Source: Allobosea sp. WAO (GTDB lineage Bacteria; Pseudomonadota; Alphaproteobacteria; Rhizobiales; Beijerinckiaceae). Taken from it: 64,000 nucleotides of DNA. The notes under the pieces are model-generated. The model was not told where the DNA came from. It searched no databases and saw nothing but the letters and a program-made list of their open reading frames with translations. The stretch lies in the NCBI RefSeq assembly GCF_001509835.1, contig NZ_JXTJ01000006.1:663191-727190 (forward strand), in the 5' to 3' direction. Positions 33,670 to 42,443 of the stretch are shown in pieces. How positions within the stretch are numbered: position 1 is the first letter of the stretch; each line of letters starts with the position of its first letter. The translations under genes were made by a program, and so were the position numbers.

Positions 33670-35382
33670 ATGAGCGGGCAGCATAGCCACAATGTCCATG
33701 CTTTCGAGCATCCCGGCCTCGGCCGGAAACGTGCCCGATCGACGCCCAAGGGCCGGCAGGTCGAGCCTCGCGCTCTGCAGGAGATCGCGGAACTGCTCGG
33801 CGAGCGCCCGCGCCGGCGCGACCTTCTGATCGAGCACCTCCATCTGATCCAGGACCGCTATCACCAGATCTCGGCGGCGCATCTGGCGGCGCTGGCGGAT
33901 GAGATGCGGCTGTCCTTCGCCGAGGTCTTCGAGACCGCGACCTTCTACGCTCATTTCGACATCGTGAAGGAAGGCGAGCCGACGCTCCCGCCGCTGACGG
34001 TGCGCGTCTGCGACAGCCTTACCTGCGCAATGCATCGCTCGGAAGAGCTGCTCGCGAGCCTGAGCCACGCCGCCGGGCCGAGCTTCCGGGTCGTCCGGGC
34101 GCCTTGTCTCGGCCTCTGCGACAAGGCTCCCGTGGCGGAAGTCGGCCATCATTTCCTGCATGCGGCGACCAAGCAGAGCGTCCTCGCCGCGATCGAGGCG
34201 GGCGACACCCACCCGCACATGGCCGAATACGTCGACTACGACGCCTATCGTTCGGGCGGCGGCTATCAGCTGCTCGACAGCCTGCGCTCCGGCGAGCGCA
34301 GCGTCGATTCGATCCTCGCCGTCCTCGACGATTCCGGGCTGCGCGGGCTCGGCGGTGCGGGCTTCCCGACGGGGCGCAAATGGCGCGCCGTGCTCGGTGA
34401 GCCGGGGCCGCGCCTGATGGCGATCAATGGCGACGAGGGCGAGCCCGGCACCTTCAAGGACCGGCACTATCTCAATACCGATCCGCACCGCTTCCTCGAG
34501 GGCATGCTGATCGGCGCCCATGTCGTCGCGGCCACAGACGTCTACATCTACCTACGCGACGAATACCCGCTGGCGCGCGAGATCTTGACGCGCGAGATCG
34601 CCAAGCTGCCGTCGGGCGGCCCGGCGATCCATATGCGCCGCGGGGCAGGGGCCTATATCTGCGGCGAGGAATCGTCCTTGCTCGAGAGCATCGAGGGCAA
34701 GCGCGGGCTGCCGCGGCACAAGCCGCCCTATCCCTTCCAGGTCGGGCTCTTCGGCCAGCCGACGCTGATCAACAATGTCGAGACGCTCTACTGGATCCGC
34801 GACATCGTCGAGAAGGGCAATGGCTGGTGGAATTCCCATGGCCGCAACGGCCGCACCGGCCTGCGCAGCTATTCGGTCTCCGGCAGGGTCAAGGAGCCCG
34901 GCGTCAAGCTCGCCCCGGCGGGCGTGACGATCCGCGAGCTGATCGACGAGTTCTGCGGCGGCATGCAGGACGGCCACCGCTTCCACGCCTATCTGCCGGG
35001 TGGCGCCTCCGGCGGCATCCTGCCGGCGCGGATGGACGACATCCCGCTCGATTTCGGCACGCTGGAGAAGCATGGCTGCTTCATCGGCTCGGCCGCCGTC
35101 GTCGTGCTTTCCGACCAGGACGACATGCGCGGCGCCGCGCTCAACCTGATGCGCTTCTTCGAGGACGAGAGCTGCGGCCAGTGCACGCCCTGCCGTGCCG
35201 GCACGCAGAAGGCGGTGATGCTGATGCAACGCCCTGTCTGGGACCAGGAGCTGCTCGGCGAGCTTTCGCAAGCGATGCGCGACGCCTCGATCTGCGGGCT
35301 CGGCCAGGCGGCCTCGAACCCGCTGTCCTGCGTGATGCGTTACTTCCCCGAGGAATTCATGACGAGGGATGCCGCAGAATGA
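33670..35382 (+). CDS. NAD-dependent formate dehydrogenase beta subunit, NuoE-NuoF fusion
   Basis: A 570-residue electron-transfer subunit that passes electrons from the catalytic subunit to NAD. The N-terminal NuoE-like part has the 2Fe-2S ligands Cys114, Cys119, Cys146 and Cys150 (VCDSLTCAM ... APCLGLCD). The NuoF-like part has the FMN loop LRGLGGAGFPTGRKW, the NADH-binding GDEGEPGTFKDRH and GAGAYICGEESSLLESIEGKRG, and the 4Fe-4S motif SCGQCTPCRAGT. A NuoE-NuoF fusion is the arrangement in Fdh1 of Methylobacterium, as opposed to separate FdsG and FdsB. The ATG at 33670 begins recognisable sequence; a longer in-frame start is possible. Overlaps the alpha gene by 4 bp. Confidence 0.93.
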   Translation: MSGQHSHNVHAFEHPGLGRKRARSTPKGRQVEPRALQEIAELLGERPRRRDLLIEHLHLIQDRYHQISAAHLAALADEMRLSFAEVFETATFYAHFDIVKEGEPTLPPLTVRVCDSLTCAMHRSEELLASLSHAAGPSFRVVRAPCLGLCDKAPVAEVGHHFLHAATKQSVLAAIEAGDTHPHMAEYVDYDAYRSGGGYQLLDSLRSGERSVDSILAVLDDSGLRGLGGAGFPTGRKWRAVLGEPGPRLMAINGDEGEPGTFKDRHYLNTDPHRFLEGMLIGAHVVAATDVYIYLRDEYPLAREILTREIAKLPSGGPAIHMRRGAGAYICGEESSLLESIEGKRGLPRHKPPYPFQVGLFGQPTLINNVETLYWIRDIVEKGNGWWNSHGRNGRTGLRSYSVSGRVKEPGVKLAPAGVTIRELIDEFCGGMQDGHRFHAYLPGGASGGILPARMDDIPLDFGTLEKHGCFIGSAAVVVLSDQDDMRGAALNLMRFFEDESCGQCTPCRAGTQKAVMLMQRPVWDQELLGELSQAMRDASICGLGQAASNPLSCVMRYFPEEFMTRDAAE

Positions 35383-38153
35383 CCCAAGGCATCAGCTTCG
35401 AACTGAATGGCGAGCGCGTCGAGGCCGCCTATGGCGAGACGATCTGGCAGGTGGCGCAGCGCCTCGGCACCGCGATTCCGCATCTCTGCTATTCGCCGGA
35501 GCCCGATTACCGGGCCGACGGCAATTGTCGCGCCTGCATGGTCGAAATCGAGGGCGAGCGCGTGCTCGCCGCCTCCTGCATGCGCAAGCCTACCGTCGGC
35601 ATGAAGGTCCACACCGGGACCGAGCGGGCCGAGAAGGCCCGCAAGATGGTGATGGAGTTGCTCGTGGCCGACCAGCCGGCGCGCGAGACCTCCCATGATC
35701 CGACCTCGAAGTTCTGGAACTGGGCCGAGCGGACCGGCGTCACCGAAAGCCGCTTCCCGGCCGTGGCGCGCTGGAGCTCGGATGTCAGCCACACCGCGAT
35801 GAGCGTCAATCTCGACGCCTGCATCCAGTGCGGTCTGTGCGTGCGGGCCTGCCGCGAGGTTCAGGTCAACGACGTGATCGGCATGGCCTATCGCAGTGCC
35901 GGCGCCAAGATCGTCTTCGATTTCGACGACCCGATGGGCCAGTCGAGCTGCGTCGCTTGCGGCGAATGCGTGCAGGCCTGCCCGACGGGGGCGCTGATGC
36001 CCGCGGCCTTCCTCGACGCGAACCAGACGCGCACCGTCTGGCCCGACAGGAAGGTCGATTCGCTCTGCCCCTATTGCGGCGTCGGCTGCCAGGTGACCTA
36101 CAACGTCAAGGACGAGGAGATCGTCTACGCGGAAGGGCGCGACGGGCCGGCCAACCATAACCGGCTCTGCGTCAAGGGCCGCTTCGGCTTCGACTACATC
36201 CACCATCCGCACCGGCTGACCAAGCCGCTGGTGCGGCTGCCTAACATGCCGAAGGATGCGCGCGACCAGGTCGATCCGGCCAATCCCTGGACGCATTTCC
36301 GCGAGGCCTCCTGGGAGGAGGCGCTCGATCTCGCGGCGCAGGGGCTCAACCGCATCCGCGACGAGAAGGGCCGCAAGGCACTCGCCGGCTTCGGCTCGGC
36401 CAAGGGCTCGAACGAGGAGGCCTATCTCTTCCAGAAGCTGGTGCGCACCGGCTTCGGCTCCAACAATGTCGACCATTGCACCAGGCTCTGCCACGCCTCC
36501 TCGGTCGCGGCCCTGATGGAGGGCGTCAATTCCGGCGCGGTCACCGCGCCGTTCGCGGCGGCGCTCGACGCCGAGGTGATCATCGTCATCGGCGCCAATC
36601 CGACGGTGAACCATCCGGTGGCGGCGACCTTTATCAAGAACGCCGCCAAGAAGGGCACCAAGCTCGTCGTCATGGACCCGCGGCGCCAGACGCTCTCGCG
36701 CCATGCCTGGAAGCATCTCGCCTTCAAGCCGGGCAGCGACGTTGCGATGCTGAACGCGCTGCTGCACACCATCATCACCGAGGGATTGACCGACGAGCAG
36801 TACATCGCCGGCTACACCGAAGGCTATGAGCGGCTGAAGGAGAGCATCCAGGCTTTCCCGCCGGAGAAGATGGAGGCGGTCTGCGGCATTCCCGCCGAGA
36901 CGCTGAAGGAGGTCGCGCGCGCCTATGCCCGCTCGCGCGCCTCGATCATCTTCTGGGGGATGGGCGTCAGCCAGCACATCCACGGCACCGACAATGCCCG
37001 TTGTCTGATCGCGCTTGCCATGGTCACCGGCCAGATCGGCCGGCCGGGCACCGGCCTGCATCCGCTGCGCGGCCAGAACAATGTCCAGGGCGCCTCCGAT
37101 GCCGGCCTGATCCCGATGGTCTATCCGGACTATCAATCGGTCGAGAAGGATGCGGTGCGCGCGATCTTCGAGGATCTCTGGGGCCAGTCGCTCGATCCGA
37201 AGCGCGGTCTCACCGTTGTCGAGATCATGGACGCGATCCATGCCGGGCAGATCAACGGCATGTATATCGAGGGCGAGAACCCGGCCATGTCGGATCCCGA
37301 CCTCAATCATGCCCGCGAGGCGCTGGCGATGCTCGACCATCTCGTCGTGCAGGACCTGTTCCTGACCGAGACCGCCTTCCACGCCGATGTCGTGCTGCCG
37401 GCCTCCGCCTTCGCCGAGAAGGTCGGTACCTTCACCAACACCGACAGGCGGGTCCAGATCGCCCGGCAGGTCCTGCGCCCGCCGGGCGATGCCCGGCAGG
37501 ACTGGTGGATCATCCAGGAAGTCGCCCGCCGGATGGGCTGCGGCTGGAACTATGATGGCCCAGCCGATGTCTTCGCCGAGATGGCGCTGGTCATGCCGTC
37601 CTTCCGCAACATCACCTGGGAGCGGCTGGAGCGCGAGGGGGCGGTGACCTATCCGGTCGACGGTCCCGACCAGCCCGGCAACGAGATCATCTTCGCCCGC
37701 GGCTTCCCGACCGAGAGCGGGCGGGCCAGGATCGTGCCGGCGAAGATCGTCGCGCCGGACGAAGTGCCGGATGACGAGTATCCGATGGTGCTGTCCACCG
37801 GGCGCGTGCTCGAGCACTGGCATACCGGCTCGATGACGCGGCGGGCCGGCGTGCTCGACGATCTCGAGCCGGAGGCGGTGGCGCTGATGTCGCCGCGCGA
37901 TCTCGGGCGCCTCGGCATCGTGCCCGGCGGCTTCGTCAGGCTGGAGACGCGCCGCGGCGCCGTCGCGGTCAAGGTGCGCTCCGACCGGGACGTGCCGCAG
38001 AACATGGTCTTCCTGCCGTTCTGCTATGCCGAGGCGGCGGCGAACCTCCTGACCAATCCGGCGCTCGACCCGTTCGGGAAGATTCCCGAGTTCAAGTTCT
38101 GCGCGGTCAGGGCGCTTCCGGTCGATCAGGCACTGACCACGGCGGCCGAGTAG
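35379..38153 (+). CDS. NAD-dependent formate dehydrogenase alpha subunit (Mo/W bis-MGD)
   Basis: A 924-residue catalytic subunit that oxidises formate to CO2. It begins with a 2Fe-2S domain (CYSPEPDYRADGNCRACMVEI), a Cys3His-type region, and two ferredoxin 4Fe-4S motifs (CIQCGLCVRAC and CVACGECVQACPTGAL). The molybdopterin domain follows with its own 4Fe-4S (CPYCGVGCQVTYNV ... RLCVKGRFG). The active-site metal ligand is Cys, not selenocysteine, in VDHCTRLCHASS, and HGTDNARCL and GQNNVQGASDAG are the expected cofactor-site segments. ATGA overlap with the beta gene shows coupling. Whether the metal is Mo or W is not visible. No fdhD or gamma subunit is present here. Confidence 0.94.
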   Translation: MTQGISFELNGERVEAAYGETIWQVAQRLGTAIPHLCYSPEPDYRADGNCRACMVEIEGERVLAASCMRKPTVGMKVHTGTERAEKARKMVMELLVADQPARETSHDPTSKFWNWAERTGVTESRFPAVARWSSDVSHTAMSVNLDACIQCGLCVRACREVQVNDVIGMAYRSAGAKIVFDFDDPMGQSSCVACGECVQACPTGALMPAAFLDANQTRTVWPDRKVDSLCPYCGVGCQVTYNVKDEEIVYAEGRDGPANHNRLCVKGRFGFDYIHHPHRLTKPLVRLPNMPKDARDQVDPANPWTHFREASWEEALDLAAQGLNRIRDEKGRKALAGFGSAKGSNEEAYLFQKLVRTGFGSNNVDHCTRLCHASSVAALMEGVNSGAVTAPFAAALDAEVIIVIGANPTVNHPVAATFIKNAAKKGTKLVVMDPRRQTLSRHAWKHLAFKPGSDVAMLNALLHTIITEGLTDEQYIAGYTEGYERLKESIQAFPPEKMEAVCGIPAETLKEVARAYARSRASIIFWGMGVSQHIHGTDNARCLIALAMVTGQIGRPGTGLHPLRGQNNVQGASDAGLIPMVYPDYQSVEKDAVRAIFEDLWGQSLDPKRGLTVVEIMDAIHAGQINGMYIEGENPAMSDPDLNHAREALAMLDHLVVQDLFLTETAFHADVVLPASAFAEKVGTFTNTDRRVQIARQVLRPPGDARQDWWIIQEVARRMGCGWNYDGPADVFAEMALVMPSFRNITWERLEREGAVTYPVDGPDQPGNEIIFARGFPTESGRARIVPAKIVAPDEVPDDEYPMVLSTGRVLEHWHTGSMTRRAGVLDDLEPEAVALMSPRDLGRLGIVPGGFVRLETRRGAVAVKVRSDRDVPQNMVFLPFCYAEAAANLLTNPALDPFGKIPEFKFCAVRALPVDQALTTAAE

Positions 38154-38223
38154 GGGCGGGCGGAGCTGAGCCGAGGGCTGGCGACACGGCGCGGCGTCCC
38201 TTCGCACAAGCATGAATAGAACG

Positions 38224-38264
38224 GAGAAAGGCGGCGGAGGGAGCTCCGCCGCCTTTCTCCTTTT
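38224..38264 (+). terminator. Terminator of the fdh operon
   Basis: A perfect 16-bp stem GAGAAAGGCGGCGGAG / CTCCGCCGCCTTTCTC with a 4-nt loop, followed by CTTTT. Confidence 0.9.
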
Positions 38265-38342
38265 GGCGCTTGGCGCGATCAGGTGCGGGCGCTGCGGCGC
38301 GAGTTGCGCCGTTGCTGCGTCCGCGGCGAGGCTTCGCGCATG

Positions 38343-38380
38343 AAAAAGGGGCGGGCCTCGTTGCCGAGGCGCCGCCCCCC
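38343..38380 (-). terminator. Terminator of the oxc-frc operon
   Basis: Read on the minus strand, GGGGGGCGGC and GCCTCGGCAACGAGGC stems are closed by CCGCCCC and a TTTTT run. It lies 26 bp after the frc stop codon. Confidence 0.8.
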
Positions 38381-38405
38381 TATCGCGATTTGATCTGGGT
38401 CTGGA

Positions 38406-39680
38406 CTATTCCGCCGCGGCGCGCGTCACCGCCCCCGTGGCGCCGGATTCGACGATCGCCGCGATCCGAGCCTCGTCGAGCTTCAGCACGTCGCGCAGCA
38501 CCTCGTCGGTGTGTTCGCCGAGCAGCGGCGAGCGCTTGACCTCGGACGGGCTATTGGAGAGCTTGATCGGGTTGCCGACCGAGAGGTACTTGCCGCGCTT
38601 GGGATGGTCGACCTCGACCACCGTACCGGTCTCGCGCAACGACTTCTCCTCGGCGATCTCCTTCATCGAAAGGATCGGCCCGCAGGGGATGTCGTATTCG
38701 TTGAGGATGTCCATGGCCTCGAACTTGGTCTTGGTCATGGTCCACTCTTCGATCCGCCCGAAGATCTCGTTCAGCCTGGGCAGGCGTGCCGGCGGCTTGG
38801 CGTAGTTCGGATCGGTTTTCCAGGTGGGCTCGCCGATGACATCGCAGATCTTCTCCCAGACCGGGGCCTGGGTGATGAAATAGATGTAGGCGTTGGGGTC
38901 GGTCTCCCAGCCCTTGCATTTCAGGATGCGGCCGGGCTGGCCGCCGCCGGAATCATTGCCGGCGCGCGGCACGGCGTCGCCGAAGGGCACGCCCTCGCCG
39001 AACTGGCTGTATTCCTTGAGCGGGCCGTGATCGAGCCGCTGCTGGTCGCGCAGCTTGACGCGGCAGAGATTGAGCACGCCATCTTGCATCGCACAATCGA
39101 CCTTCTGGCCGAGGCCGGAATGGGTGCGATGGTAGAGCGCGGTGACGATGCCGAGCGCCAGATGCAGGCCGGTTCCCGAATCGCCGATCTGGGCGCCTGT
39201 GACGAGCGGTACGCCATCGCGGAAGCCGGTGGTCGAGGCCGCGCCGCCGGCGCACTGGGCGACGTTCTCGTAGACCTTGCAGTCTTCATAGGGGCCCGCG
39301 CCGAAGCCCTTGATCGAGGCGACGATCATGCGTGGGTTGACCTCGTGCACCTTCGCCCAGGTCAGGCCCATGCGGTCGAGCACGCCAGGGGCGAAGTTCT
39401 CGACCATGACGTCGCAGACCTTCACCATCTCCCAGAGCACCTCCATGCCCCTGGGATTCTTGGTGTCGAGCGTGATCGAGCGCTTGTTGTGGTTCAGCAT
39501 CGTGAAGTAGAGGCTGTCCGCATCCGGCACGTCGCAGAGCTGGCCGCGCGTGATGTCACCGGTGCCCGGCCTTTCGACCTTGATGACGTCGGCGCCGAAC
39601 CAGGCGAGGAGCTGCGTGCAGGTCGGCCCGGACTGGACATGGGTGAAATCGAGAACCTTGACGCCTTCTAGCGCTTTCAT
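38406..39680 (-). CDS. frc: Formyl-CoA:oxalate CoA-transferase
   Basis: Class III CoA-transferase that moves CoA from formyl-CoA to oxalate, giving oxalyl-CoA and formate. The 424-residue product has [30 protein letters not shown] at the N-terminus, the catalytic Asp167 in [11 protein letters not shown] (Asp169 in the Oxalobacter enzyme), [13 protein letters not shown], and the Frc-specific glycine loop [21 protein letters not shown]. The GQPG loop separates Frc from other CaiB-like transferases, so the name is safe. It lies 14 bp downstream of oxc. Confidence 0.96.
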   Translation of the reverse strand: MKALEGVKVLDFTHVQSGPTCTQLLAWFGADVIKVERPGTGDITRGQLCDVPDADSLYFTMLNHNKRSITLDTKNPRGMEVLWEMVKVCDVMVENFAPGVLDRMGLTWAKVHEVNPRMIVASIKGFGAGPYEDCKVYENVAQCAGGAASTTGFRDGVPLVTGAQIGDSGTGLHLALGIVTALYHRTHSGLGQKVDCAMQDGVLNLCRVKLRDQQRLDHGPLKEYSQFGEGVPFGDAVPRAGNDSGGGQPGRILKCKGWETDPNAYIYFITQAPVWEKICDVIGEPTWKTDPNYAKPPARLPRLNEIFGRIEEWTMTKTKFEAMDILNEYDIPCGPILSMKEIAEEKSLRETGTVVEVDHPKRGKYLSVGNPIKLSNSPSEVKRSPLLGEHTDEVLRDVLKLDEARIAAIVESGATGAVTRAAAE

Positions 39681-39694
39681 GTCTGCTCCCTCCC

Positions 39695-41431
39695 TTATTT
39701 CTTCTTGAGTGCGCTTTGCGGATTGAGATTGCCGATGCGGCCGCTCTCGCTGCCGGCGGTCGGGTCGATCACCGCGTTGATCAAGGTCGGCTTGCCGCTG
39801 TCCATCGCGGCGTTGACGGCGCGTTTCAGCTCGTCGGGCGAGATCGCGTTGACGCCGACACCGCCGAACGCCTCCATCATGCGGTCGTAGCGAGCATCCC
39901 TGACGAACACGGTCGTGGCTGGGTCGTCGCCGGCTGTGTTGACGTCGGTGCCGCGGTAGATGCCGTTATTGTTGAAGATGACGACGCAGACCGGCAGGTT
40001 GTACCGGCAGATCGTCTCCACCTCCATGCCGGAGAAGCCGAAGGCCGAATCGCCCTCGACCGCCAGCACCGGCTTGCCGGTCTCGACGGCGGCGGCGATG
40101 GCGTAGCCCATGCCGATGCCCATCACGCCCCAGGTGCCGACGTCGAGGCGCTTGCGCGGCTGGTGCATGTCGATGACGCCGCGCGCGAGATCGAGCGTGT
40201 TGGCGCCTTCGTTGATCAGAATCGCGTCAGGGCGCTCCGCGATGATGGTGCGCAGCACGCCGAGCGCACCGTGATAGTCCATCGGGACGTTGTTGTTCAT
40301 CAGGCGCGGCGCCATCTTGGCGACGTTCTCGTCGCGCTTCTTGGCGACGGCCTGCGTCCACTCGGCTGGGGGCGCCTGCCAGGTGCCGCCCATGCCCGCG
40401 AGCAGGGCCGAAACGCAGGAGCCGATATCGCCGACCACGGGGGCGACGATCTCGACATTGGAGTCCATTTCCTTGGGCTCGATGTCGATCTGGATGAACT
40501 TCTTGGGCTGATCGCCCCAGCTCTTGCCCTTGCCGTGCGACAGCAGCCAGTTGAGCCGCGCGCCGATCAGCATGACGACGTCGGAATCCTTCAGCACGGT
40601 CGAGCGCGCCGCACCCGCGCATTGCGGGTGGAGATCCGGCAACAGCCCCTTGGCCATGCTCATCGGCAGGAAGGGAATGCCGCTCTTCTCGACGAGCTGG
40701 CGGATCTCGTCGTCCGCCTGGGCGTAGGCCGCGCCCTTGCCGAGAATGATCAGCGGCCGCTTGGCGCCCTTCAGCACGGCGAGCGCGCGCTGGATCGATT
40801 CCGGCGCCGGCAACTGCGCCGGAGCGGCGTCGATCACCTTGACCAGCGATTTGCGGCCCTCTTCGGCGTCCATCACCTGGCCGAACAGCTTGGCCGGCAG
40901 GTCGAGATAGACGCCGCCGGGCCGGCCTGAGACCGCGGCGCGGATCGCTCGCGCGAGGCCGATGCCGATGTCCTGCGCGTGCAGGACGCGGAACGCCGCC
41001 TTGCAGAGGGGCTTGGCGACGGCGAGCTGGTCCATCTCCTCATAGTCGCCCTGCTGCAGGTCGACGATCTCGCGTTCCGACGAGCCGGAGATCAGGATCA
41101 TCGGGAAGCAGTTCGTCGTCGCATGCGCGAGCGCGGTCAGGCCGTTGAGGAAGCCGGGGGCCGAGACGGTGAGGCAGATGCCAGGCTTCTTGGTGAGGAA
41201 GCCGGCAATCGAGGCCGCGTAGCCGGCGTTCTGCTCATGGCGGAACGAGAGCACGCGGATGCCGGCCGCCTGCGCCATGCGGCCGAAATCGGTGATCGGG
41301 ATGCCCGGCACGCCATAAATGGTGTCGAGGCCGTTGAGCTTCAGCGCATCGATGATGAGATTGAAGCCGTCGGTCAGCTCGCGCGCTGCTTCAGGCGCGG
41401 CAGAAGAGATGCTTTGTACGACTGCGGACAT
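39695..41431 (-). CDS. oxc: Oxalyl-CoA decarboxylase
   Basis: Thiamine-diphosphate enzyme that converts oxalyl-CoA to formyl-CoA and CO2. The 578-residue product has the conserved ThDP Glu66 ([13 protein letters not shown]), the Oxc-typical [49 protein letters not shown] and the ThDP/Mg motif [15 protein letters not shown] ... [12 protein letters not shown]. It has a GGGAGGAAGCGGG site before its ATG and lies 60 bp downstream of a GntR gene on the same strand. With frc it forms the core oxalate-degrading pair. Confidence 0.97.
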   Translation of the reverse strand: MSAVVQSISSAAPEAARELTDGFNLIIDALKLNGLDTIYGVPGIPITDFGRMAQAAGIRVLSFRHEQNAGYAASIAGFLTKKPGICLTVSAPGFLNGLTALAHATTNCFPMILISGSSEREIVDLQQGDYEEMDQLAVAKPLCKAAFRVLHAQDIGIGLARAIRAAVSGRPGGVYLDLPAKLFGQVMDAEEGRKSLVKVIDAAPAQLPAPESIQRALAVLKGAKRPLIILGKGAAYAQADDEIRQLVEKSGIPFLPMSMAKGLLPDLHPQCAGAARSTVLKDSDVVMLIGARLNWLLSHGKGKSWGDQPKKFIQIDIEPKEMDSNVEIVAPVVGDIGSCVSALLAGMGGTWQAPPAEWTQAVAKKRDENVAKMAPRLMNNNVPMDYHGALGVLRTIIAERPDAILINEGANTLDLARGVIDMHQPRKRLDVGTWGVMGIGMGYAIAAAVETGKPVLAVEGDSAFGFSGMEVETICRYNLPVCVVIFNNNGIYRGTDVNTAGDDPATTVFVRDARYDRMMEAFGGVGVNAISPDELKRAVNAAMDSGKPTLINAVIDPTAGSESGRIGNLNPQSALKKK

Positions 41432-41491
41432 CCCGCTTCCTCCCTAGTCTATTGTTTTTTATTGGATATTTTGCTGTTGCCTCGGTCCTGC

Positions 41492-42178
41492 TCAATCGAG
41501 CAGGACGAATTGCTCGACATGCTGTCTCAGCTTGAGCGTGTGCTCGCGGACGAGACGCTCGGCGCGTTCCCCGTTGCGCGTTTCCAGCGCCTCGATGATC
41601 TCCTTGTGATCGACGATGGAGCGGCGGGCCCGGTCCCGCTCGAAGATCGTGCGCTGGCGGATGGCGCGCACATGCGTGAACAGGCCGTTGGTGATCTCGG
41701 CGATGAGCTTGCAGCCCGAGAGCGCGATGATCGCCGCGTGAAAGCGGATATTGGCGTCGGAATACTCGCCCATGTGCTCTTCGATCGCGTCGCTGTCAAA
41801 GGTGTCGACGAGGCCGTGCAGCCCCGAGATCTCCTCGTCGGAGGCGACTTCGGTGGCGAGCCGCGCGGCCATGCTCTCGAGCGCGGCCCAGACCGTGATC
41901 ATCTCGAGGATCTCGGCCTTGGTCTTGCGCACGATGAAGATGCCGCGGCGCGGGGCGATCCTGACCAGGCCCTCCTGCTCGAGCTGGGCGAGGGCCTCGC
42001 GCAGCGGCGTGCGGCTGACGCCGAACTGCAGCGAGAGCGCGCGTTCGTCGAGCCGCAGCTCGGCGCCGGCATCATAGATCTTCATCGCTCCGATCGCGGC
42101 TTTCAGCGCCTCATAGGTGCGGCTCTTGAGGCTCTGCACCTCCTCGATGGGCTGAATTTCAAGCTGTGCCTTGACCAT
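41492..42178 (-). CDS. GntR-family (FadR/FCD) regulator upstream of oxc-frc
   Basis: A GntR/FCD protein, about 228 residues from the ATG at 42178. The HTH is RTYEALKAAIGAMKIY ... LSLQFGVSRTPLREALAQLEQEGLV, followed by PRRGIFIVRKTKAEILEMITVWAALESMAARLA and the FCD domain with ANIRFHAAIIALSGC and SIVDHKEIIEALETRNG. It is a paralogue of the 27.9-kb regulator. Longer in-frame starts (42256 or a TTG at 42349) would run through operator sites E and F and lack ribosome-binding sites, so I reject them. It heads gntR-oxc-frc and is divergent from tctA. Confidence 0.87.
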   Translation of the reverse strand: MVKAQLEIQPIEEVQSLKSRTYEALKAAIGAMKIYDAGAELRLDERALSLQFGVSRTPLREALAQLEQEGLVRIAPRRGIFIVRKTKAEILEMITVWAALESMAARLATEVASDEEISGLHGLVDTFDSDAIEEHMGEYSDANIRFHAAIIALSGCKLIAEITNGLFTHVRAIRQRTIFERDRARRSIVDHKEIIEALETRNGERAERLVREHTLKLRQHVEQFVLLD

Positions 42179-42243
42179 GACGAAGTCGATTTCCGTGCTG
42201 CCTTGCTCGGGCGCCGTCACGCAGAGTGTGCGACCCGAAGCGG

Positions 42244-42260
42244 TGGTTTCTGGCATACCA
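42244..42260. promoter_or_regulatory. Operator site E (weaker) between gntR and tctA
   Basis: TGGTTT-CTGGC-ATACCA fits TGGYAT-N5-ATRCCA in spacing with one further mismatch, and closely resembles site C. It lies 66 bp upstream of the chosen gntR start. Confidence 0.5.
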
Positions 42261-42328
42261 TATAATGAAAGAAATGGTCGCGCAACGGCGCAAATCCCGC
42301 AACTATTATGCTGCAGCGCATCCAAATA

Positions 42329-42345
42329 TGGCATATTGCATGCCA
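42329..42345. promoter_or_regulatory. Operator site F (TGGCAT-N5-ATGCCA) before tctA
   Basis: TGGCAT-ATTGC-ATGCCA is a perfect consensus match, 98 bp before the tctA ATG. It and site E share the divergent gntR/tctA control region. Confidence 0.75.
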
Positions 42346-42443
42346 CCAAGTTTCATCCTAGGCTAACTCAAACAAGGCCAGTCGGTTCTGCGTTGGTCAT
42401 TGCGCGGTCCCAGAACACGGCCAATCTGTGGGGACGAAGCGCT

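Noticed and set aside
35340..38213. 957-codon minus-strand open frame
   Set aside because: Antisense to the formate dehydrogenase alpha gene, whose cofactor motifs are all intact on the plus strand.
42179..42349. Extended N-terminus for the 41.5-kb GntR protein
   Set aside because: The extra codons cross operator sites E and F, lack a ribosome-binding site and do not align with the paralogue.
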